A DNA stretch of 64,000 nt from Bin87 sp963665395 (GTDB lineage: Bacteria > Chloroflexota > Dehalococcoidia > Lucifugimonadales > UBA3495). This document shows positions 58,984 through 64,000 of this stretch, piece after piece. Below the pieces are notes generated by a model, which was not told the DNA's origin, ran no database searches, and worked only from the letters and a program-made list of their open reading frames with translations. Position 1 is the first letter of the stretch. Each line of letters opens with the position of its first letter. The DNA is taken from contig OY762251.1 in assembly GCA_963665395.2 (NCBI GenBank), forward strand, positions 4,154,001 to 4,218,000, in the 5' to 3' direction. The position numbers and the translations under genes are program-made.

Positions 58984-59826
58984 ATGGACATCGGTTTGAA
59001 TATGTCAATCTCCACCAACTCCATTGACGTGGCAGACATCGCGGCCAAAGCGGAGGCCATGGGGTTCGAGTCCATCTGGCTGCCGGAACATCCGGTGATG
59101 CCGGTGAACCCGGTGTCGAAATACCCCGGTTCGCCCGACGGTTCCATACCCGACTACATGAGCGACATGGCCGACCCTTATATCGGCCTGGCCCGGGCAT
59201 CGGCGGTAACCACGAATATCAAACTCGGCACGGGGATCACCCTTATCCCCGAGCGCAATCCGTTGGTTCTGGCCGGCGCGATCTCCAGCCTGGACCGTTT
59301 CTCGGGGGGGCGCTTCATCCTCGGCATCGGCACGGGCTGGCTGCGGGAGGAGACGGAAATCATGGGCGGCGACTTCGACCATCGCTGGACCCAGGCCCGG
59401 GAGGCCATCGAGGTGATGCGCGCCCTGTGGACCCAGGACGCCGCCGAGTATCACGGACGCTACTACGACTTCCCGCCGGTCCAGTGCAACCCCAAACCGG
59501 CCCAGGAAGGCGGCCCGCCGGTGATCCTGGGCGGCAACGCTCGCAACGTGTTCCGCCGGGTGGCCCGCTGGGGCGACGGCTGGATGCCGACCGCCTCCAG
59601 CCCGGAACAGATTGCCGCCAGCCGCGCCGCCATCGACGAGTTGGCCGAGGCGTCGGGCCGTGACCCGTCAACCATCAACATCACGGTATTCGGCCAGCCG
59701 GCGGACCGGGAACTGATCGGCCGCTTCGAGGAAGCGGGCGCGAACCGCGTCATCATCCGCCTGCCCGATACCACCAGTTCCGGGGCCTTGGACGAGGTAG
59801 AGCGCATCGCCGGCGCCGTTTTCTGA
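58984..59826 (+). CDS. LLM-class (F420-dependent type) oxidoreductase
   Basis: 280 residues from the ATG at 58984 after GGAGG; a TTG eight codons earlier is less likely. Luciferase-like TIM barrel: MDIGLNMSISTNSIDVADIAAKAEAMGFESIWLPEHP, TNIKLGTGITLIPERNPLVLAGAISSLDRFSGGRFILGIGTGWLREE, PVILGGNARNVFRRVARWGDGWMP. The features fit F420-dependent members; cofactor not provable here. Substrate unknown. Monocistronic with a stem-loop 26 bases on. Confidence 0.9.
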   Translation: MDIGLNMSISTNSIDVADIAAKAEAMGFESIWLPEHPVMPVNPVSKYPGSPDGSIPDYMSDMADPYIGLARASAVTTNIKLGTGITLIPERNPLVLAGAISSLDRFSGGRFILGIGTGWLREETEIMGGDFDHRWTQAREAIEVMRALWTQDAAEYHGRYYDFPPVQCNPKPAQEGGPPVILGGNARNVFRRVARWGDGWMPTASSPEQIAASRAAIDELAEASGRDPSTINITVFGQPADRELIGRFEEAGANRVIIRLPDTTSSGALDEVERIAGAVF

Positions 59827-59852
59827 ACGCACAATTTCCGACGGCGCCATCG

Positions 59853-59877
59853 GTGGCCGCGCGGTTCGTGCGGCCAC
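59853..59877 (+). terminator. Stem-loop after LLM oxidoreductase gene
   Basis: GTGGCCGCGC-GGTTC-GTGCGGCCAC, a 10-bp stem with one G-T pair, followed by TCTGTTATC. The T-tract is weak. It is the only structured element in the 350-base gap before the binding-protein gene besides the promoter. Confidence 0.6.
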
Positions 59878-60065
59878 TCTGTTATCGCAAATGCCAATAC
59901 ATCACCTCATGTAATATTAGACATTTGCCAGCCTTATGTAAATTTATTGTTAAATCGTCATTCAAAATGCGTGCGGCAACGACATTGTGCAAATAGAAAA
60001 CGAATAAGGGTCAAAATATCCTCACAATTTCCGATATTCGTACACCAGGCATAGAATCTTGAGAT

Positions 60066-60094
60066 TTGACTATGCTAACGATGTTGCCTATATT
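60066..60094 (+). promoter_or_regulatory. Sigma70-type promoter for peptide ABC operon
   Basis: TTGACT (60066-60071), 17-base spacer, TATATT (60089-60094), in an AT-rich stretch (about 59900-60100) unlike the rest of the window. Implies a leader of about 80 bases before the ATG at 60180. Confidence 0.65.
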
Positions 60095-60179
60095 GCCCCC
60101 GCTAACGTTACAGTCGGGATTACGCGAAATCTGCGTACAGTCATTCTTGACGCCCTGAACCTCATCCTGGAGGGTCCAT

Positions 60180-62165
60180 ATGGATTACCGACGGTTCTTG
60201 AAATTGCCAGTAGTTGCGTTCCTGGCGGCGTTGACCACCACGGTCGTTATCGCTGCCTGCGGGGGCGCTGCGGAACAGCCGGCGCCGGCGCAACCCGCCG
60301 CGACCACCGCGGCCGCCGCGCCAGCCCAACCCGCTGCCACAGAGGCGCCGGCTCAGGCGGTCGCCACCAATACCCCGGTGCCGCAAGGCGCCACTCTGGC
60401 GCCGACGCCGACCCAGCGCCAGTCGGTGTTGCAGGCAAGGCCAACTCCCACGGCCACCCCGGTCGGAGCGGAACCGGAAGGCCAGTTGGTCACTGATCGC
60501 CTCATTCTAGTTGCGGACCCGCCTTCGTTGGAGTCGATGCTGGACTGTGAGGTAACCGGTTCCGGCGTGCTGAACTATCGTATGTCCGCGGAGTGGATGG
60601 TGGACGCCAGCCGCTTTGACGGATCCTATGAACCCATGCTCGCCACCGAATGGAGCATCACTCCCGACGGACGCACCTGGAACTTCAAGTTGCGCCAGGG
60701 AGTGCGCTGGCATGACGACTGGGGCGAGTTCACGGCGCAGGACGTGAAGCACTCCATGGCGTATTACACCAACCCGGATTGCCGAGCGTCGTATTCCGAC
60801 TACTTCCGCAGCGACCCCGGCGGCGAGGTTGAAATCGTCAACGACTACGAAGTCAACATCCACATGAAGCGCCGTCCCGCCGTTGACTTCCTCTACTGGT
60901 ACTCGGGCTATCGTGGCATCCCCCACAGCAGCAAGGCCCAGTGGGACCAGAACTGCCCCGGCGGCGAAGCCGACTACGGCAACAACGAGGCCGGGCTGCC
61001 CTTGAATTACTGCATCCAGAGCCGCGACGCGGTGGCGGAGAAATCGGCGCGCACCGGCCCCTACGAATACGTGAGCTTTGAAGAGGGCGTTGGCTGGGAG
61101 TGGGAGCGCGTTGACTATGACCACTGGCGGGTCAACCCGGATTTCGCCGAGCTGGAGATCAAGGACGTGCGCGAGTCCGCCACCCGCCTCGCCATCATGC
61201 AGGCGCGCGAAGCCCACATCGCCACCATCAACCGCGCCTTGATACAGGATGCCATCGACGACGGACTCGAGGTTGTGGACAGCTCGGTGCGGTCGGTCAC
61301 TGCCTTCGCGCTGTTTGGCGGAATGTACTTCGCCACCGGCGCCAAGGGCGTGCCTACCGACCTGCCGGCGGACGAGATAGCGAACATCAAGGCCAGCTAT
61401 GACATCGCGGCGGCCCGGGACGAAAAGATGCCCTGGAGCGAACCCGGAGAATCGGGCAAGCTGGTGCGGATGGCGATGAACAAAGCCATCAACCGCGACG
61501 AAATCAACGAGGCCATCTACAAGGGCGTCGGCGGCCGGCAGTGGGTCGCTACCCTGGTGCCCGACTTCCCGGCCGGCTACAACCCGGATTGGGAAGCCAA
61601 GTGGGATGAGCTCTACGGATACGATCCCGACAAAGCCAGAGAGTTGCTGGTTGAAGCCGGATACCCCCAAGGGTTCTCCTTCCGCGTGCCGGTGTTCCCC
61701 CTGGGCGGCGTGCCGGAGCTACCTGACCAGATGGAAGCCATGGCCAAGTTCTGGTCCGAGATTGGCCTGGACCCGCAACTGGAGCCGATGGAGTTCTCTA
61801 ACTGGCGCAACCACTATCGCGGCCTGGACACCGACTGCTGCGTGTACGGCTTCCGCGGTCCGGCGGCGCCCATCGACACCCGGGTTCACTTCTACTTCAG
61901 CGCGGAGCGGTTCTTCCGCGCCCACACCAGCGACGACATCCAGGAATTGAAGAACCAGGCCCTGCGGGCGCTGAACGAGGCTGACGCCACCGAATTCTGG
62001 CAGCAAGTCTCCGACGAACTCTTCCTTGAAGTTACGACCATACCCGGTTGGACCATGCCCATCAGCGCGACAATCGACCCTGACGTGGTGGCGGAGTACG
62101 TCTTCCTCGGACCCAACCAAGGCAGTTTCGTGTACCTGGAGTACGTGAAGGGCGTTCGGGAATAG
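60180..62165 (+). CDS. Peptide-type ABC transporter substrate-binding lipoprotein
   Basis: 661 residues. Signal peptide with lipobox IAAC (Cys about 24), then a low-complexity Ala/Pro/Gln-Thr linker (about 28-95). The family 5 solute-binding fold follows: EPMLATEWSITPDGRTWNFKLRQGVRWHDDWGEFTAQDVKHSMAYY, RMAMNKAINRDEINEAIYKGVG, YDPDKARELLVEAGYPQGFSFRVPVFP. Likely tethered outside the membrane, delivering peptides or other organic solutes to the permeases that follow. GGAGGG precedes the ATG. The long linker suggests a thick envelope or distance from the membrane. Confidence 0.93.
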   Translation: MDYRRFLKLPVVAFLAALTTTVVIAACGGAAEQPAPAQPAATTAAAAPAQPAATEAPAQAVATNTPVPQGATLAPTPTQRQSVLQARPTPTATPVGAEPEGQLVTDRLILVADPPSLESMLDCEVTGSGVLNYRMSAEWMVDASRFDGSYEPMLATEWSITPDGRTWNFKLRQGVRWHDDWGEFTAQDVKHSMAYYTNPDCRASYSDYFRSDPGGEVEIVNDYEVNIHMKRRPAVDFLYWYSGYRGIPHSSKAQWDQNCPGGEADYGNNEAGLPLNYCIQSRDAVAEKSARTGPYEYVSFEEGVGWEWERVDYDHWRVNPDFAELEIKDVRESATRLAIMQAREAHIATINRALIQDAIDDGLEVVDSSVRSVTAFALFGGMYFATGAKGVPTDLPADEIANIKASYDIAAARDEKMPWSEPGESGKLVRMAMNKAINRDEINEAIYKGVGGRQWVATLVPDFPAGYNPDWEAKWDELYGYDPDKARELLVEAGYPQGFSFRVPVFPLGGVPELPDQMEAMAKFWSEIGLDPQLEPMEFSNWRNHYRGLDTDCCVYGFRGPAAPIDTRVHFYFSAERFFRAHTSDDIQELKNQALRALNEADATEFWQQVSDELFLEVTTIPGWTMPISATIDPDVVAEYVFLGPNQGSFVYLEYVKGVRE

Positions 62166-62195
62166 CGCAAGTTGGCGCAGCCTGGGAAACACCAA

Positions 62196-62230
62196 CCCCT
62201 GACGTCGCAAATGCCTGCCGGCGTCAGGGG
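62196..62230 (+). other. Intercistronic stem-loop between binding protein and permease genes
   Basis: CCCCTGACG and CGTCAGGGG, perfect 9-bp arms around a 17-base loop, no T-tract. Typical of structures that stabilise the highly expressed binding-protein mRNA and reduce read-through to permeases. Confidence 0.6.
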
Positions 62231-62303
62231 CATTGCAACGAATGGCGCCGAAAGATTGAATCGATAGAGGCATCCCGCTCAACCGTAGATTGGGGTCAGT
62301 ATC

Positions 62304-63221
62304 ATGCAGCGATTCATTGTGCTGAGGATTTTGCAGGGACTGCTGGCGGTGTTCGTCATCAGCCTGATCGTCTTCTCGCTGTCACGTGTGGCGGGCGATC
62401 CCCTGGCCGCCATCCTGGACGACGAAGCGGGCAAGGAACAGATTGAGCGGCTCCGGCAAAGCTGGGGCCTGGATAAGCCGTTGCACGTCCAGTACTTCAC
62501 CTATATGCGCCGCTTGCTGACCGGCGATCTGGGGGTGTCATTCCGGTGGGATCGTCCAGTCGCCGAATTGATACTCGAGCGGATGCCGGCGACAATTCAG
62601 CTGTCCGCCTTCGCGTTGATAGTTACCGGGATCATCGCGTTTCCAATTGGCGTATTATCGGCGGTACGAAAAGATTCATGGTTCGACGTCGGCGGCAAAA
62701 TGTTCGCCATATTAGGACAGTCAGCGCCGAGTTTCGCGGTGGGCCTGATCTTGATGTGGCTCTTCGCGGTCCAGTTCGGCTGGCTGCCGACTTCAGGCAG
62801 AGGCGGGTTCAAACACCTGATACTGCCCGGATTCGCCCTGGGCTACTACAACGTTGCGGCCATCATGCGTCTCACCCGTTCCTCGATGCTGGACGTGCTG
62901 GACACCGAATACGTGAAACTCGCCCGCATCAAAGGAATTCCGGAGTGGAAGATCATCTGGAAGCACTGCTTCCGCAACGCGCTGATTGGGCCGCTGACGT
63001 ACTTCAGCCTGATATTCGCGTTCCTGATTACCGGCTCGGTGGTCATCGAAACAGTGTTCGCCTGGCCGGGATTGGGTCTCATGGTAATTGAGGCCATCAA
63101 CTCCAAGGACCATATCGTCGTACAGGCGGTGGTGATGTTGTTCGCGCTGCTTTACACCGGCATCAACATCATTACCGACATCACCTACGCCTACGTTGAC
63201 CCGCGCATCCGGTACGGCTAG
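62304..63221 (+). CDS. ABC transporter permease, DppB/OppB type
   Basis: 305 residues. N-terminal FIVLRILQGLLAVFVISLIVFSLSRVAGDPLAAIL, then six membrane segments. The inner EAA loop is YVKLARIKGIPEWKIIWKHCFRNALIGPLTYFSL. The C-terminus ITDITYAYVDPRIRYG is the family hallmark. First of two permeases of the importer. Confidence 0.95.
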   Translation: MQRFIVLRILQGLLAVFVISLIVFSLSRVAGDPLAAILDDEAGKEQIERLRQSWGLDKPLHVQYFTYMRRLLTGDLGVSFRWDRPVAELILERMPATIQLSAFALIVTGIIAFPIGVLSAVRKDSWFDVGGKMFAILGQSAPSFAVGLILMWLFAVQFGWLPTSGRGGFKHLILPGFALGYYNVAAIMRLTRSSMLDVLDTEYVKLARIKGIPEWKIIWKHCFRNALIGPLTYFSLIFAFLITGSVVIETVFAWPGLGLMVIEAINSKDHIVVQAVVMLFALLYTGINIITDITYAYVDPRIRYG

Positions 63222-63291
63222 ACGCCGCGACTTGTTGCAACTCACGGCGGCAGACGCATCTTGATGCCGTAAAGCTCGGGAGGGAACACAA

Positions 63292-64000
63292 ATGGCTGTA
63301 CAGACAGGCGCGCCCGGGGGCCCTGCCGAAGCATTAGCCGGAGCAGCGCCGGCCGCTCGCCGGTGGTCCTGGGGAAATGCTTGGCGGGAGTTCCGCCGTT
63401 TCCCCGTAATACCGATGTTCATTCTGATTTTCCTGCTGATAATCCCGGCGATTTTCGCCGACGTGCTGGCCCCGCATCATTCCACCATTGGTGATCTGGA
63501 GCGGGCTTTGGAGCCGCCGGGATGGGTAGCGGACAGCGAAAAGCAGCAGCTGATCGTGCAACGGGTTAAAGACAAGAATCCCAACGAGATCAGCATCAAT
63601 AATGCCCGGCGCAACCAGGACAGCGGCGCGGCCACTCTGGTGGACGCCAACGGCAACGGCGAACCGGACCTCGGGGAATACATGGTGCGGATCGAGGAAG
63701 GCGGAGATTGGTTGTATCCTTTCGGCACTGACAAGCTGGGGCGAGACGTATTGAGCCGGATGATGCACGGCGCTCGGATCTCTTTGGCGGTGTCGTGCCT
63801 GGCCATTCTGCTGGGGGGGTTCCTGGGTACCAGCCTGGGAATGCTGGCGGCGTACCGGGGCGGCCTGTTGGACGCCATCCTCATGCGCATTGTGGACATC
63901 AAGCTGGCGTTCCCGTCTATTCTGCTGGCGCTGACGCTGGTGGTCGCCATCGGTTCCGGGTTCAGCACCGTCGTCATCGTCATCGCGCTGCTGCTTTGGG
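63292..64000 (+). CDS. ABC transporter permease, DppC/OppC type, 3' end outside window
   Basis: At least 236 residues from the ATG at 63292, preceded by GGGAGG. N-terminal FPVIPMFILIFLLIIPAIFADVLAPH, a periplasmic loop extended compared with DppC (about 55-135, with KQQLIVQRVKDKNPNEISINNA), then WLYPFGTDKLGRDVLSRMMHGARISLAVSCLAILLGGFLGTSLGMLAAYRGGLLDAILMRIVDIKLAFPSILLALTL, the DppC signature. The frame is open at the end of the window. The EAA loop and ATPase genes are expected beyond. Confidence 0.95.
   Translation, partial: MAVQTGAPGGPAEALAGAAPAARRWSWGNAWREFRRFPVIPMFILIFLLIIPAIFADVLAPHHSTIGDLERALEPPGWVADSEKQQLIVQRVKDKNPNEISINNARRNQDSGAATLVDANGNGEPDLGEYMVRIEEGGDWLYPFGTDKLGRDVLSRMMHGARISLAVSCLAILLGGFLGTSLGMLAAYRGGLLDAILMRIVDIKLAFPSILLALTLVVAIGSGFSTVVIVIALLLW

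Overview
The window looks like a chromosomal segment of an uncultured Chloroflexota bacterium, most plausibly a SAR202/Dehalococcoidia-type lineage. That placement is inference. It rests on high-GC coding DNA, a type III CoA-transferase, SDR, VOC and F420-type luciferase-like enzymes, a Dpp-type ABC importer with a lipoprotein binding protein, a nickel superoxide dismutase, and tetrapyrrole genes that point to the siroheme-decarboxylase route. No rRNA, tRNA or CRISPR array was seen.

Layout. 1-5.1 kb: SDR enzyme, a VapBC-like pair and an MmeI-type (class IIL) restriction-modification enzyme. 5.2-9.2 kb: two retropepsin-like proteins, a CoA-transferase, a Uma2-type nuclease and a repeat-bearing beta-propeller. 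9.4-13.2 kb: sodN, recQ and an IS4-like element inserted in a palindromic repeat. 13.2-24.5 kb: a minus-strand tetrapyrrole block (MerR-like regulator, ahbA-ahbB fusion, cysG N-domain, hemA, hemC, cobA-hemD fusion, hemB, hemL). Between hemC and cobA-hemD sit a cysteine-rich repeat lipoprotein, a small gene and a broken HEPN gene. 24.7-29.2 kb: VOC, SDR, DinB, metallo-beta-lactamase and binding-protein genes.

29.3-44.9 kb is a defence and mobile-element island. It holds a Panacea-type antitoxin with a membrane partner, a type IIG-like nuclease-methylase followed by a MazF/PemK toxin, and an IS1595 element carrying its own DNA methyltransferase. That IS1595 element sits inside a higA-like gene whose original 3' end can be rebuilt. 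The island continues with higB, a FIST protein, a HepT-MntA pair, an ammonium transporter, a three-gene Dam / DGQHR / HEPN-like operon and an intact ISAs1 element. The three-gene operon is the best candidate here for an undescribed defence system.

45-64 kb: methyltransferase, NHL propeller, a run of very small ORFs with an FN3 membrane protein, a nuclease-like gene that has captured the 5' control region of the IS4-like element, and a three-domain fusion (DapA-like + MfnB-like + TusA-like). After these come an MFS transporter, mutM, ileS, thiD, a GYD protein, an LLM oxidoreductase and a peptide ABC importer cut by the window end. Short palindromes of the form GTAGGGGCG...CGCCCCTAC, and several MITE-like inverted repeats, are scattered through the window. 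They serve as IS targets, likely terminators and, once, an in-frame coding insertion.
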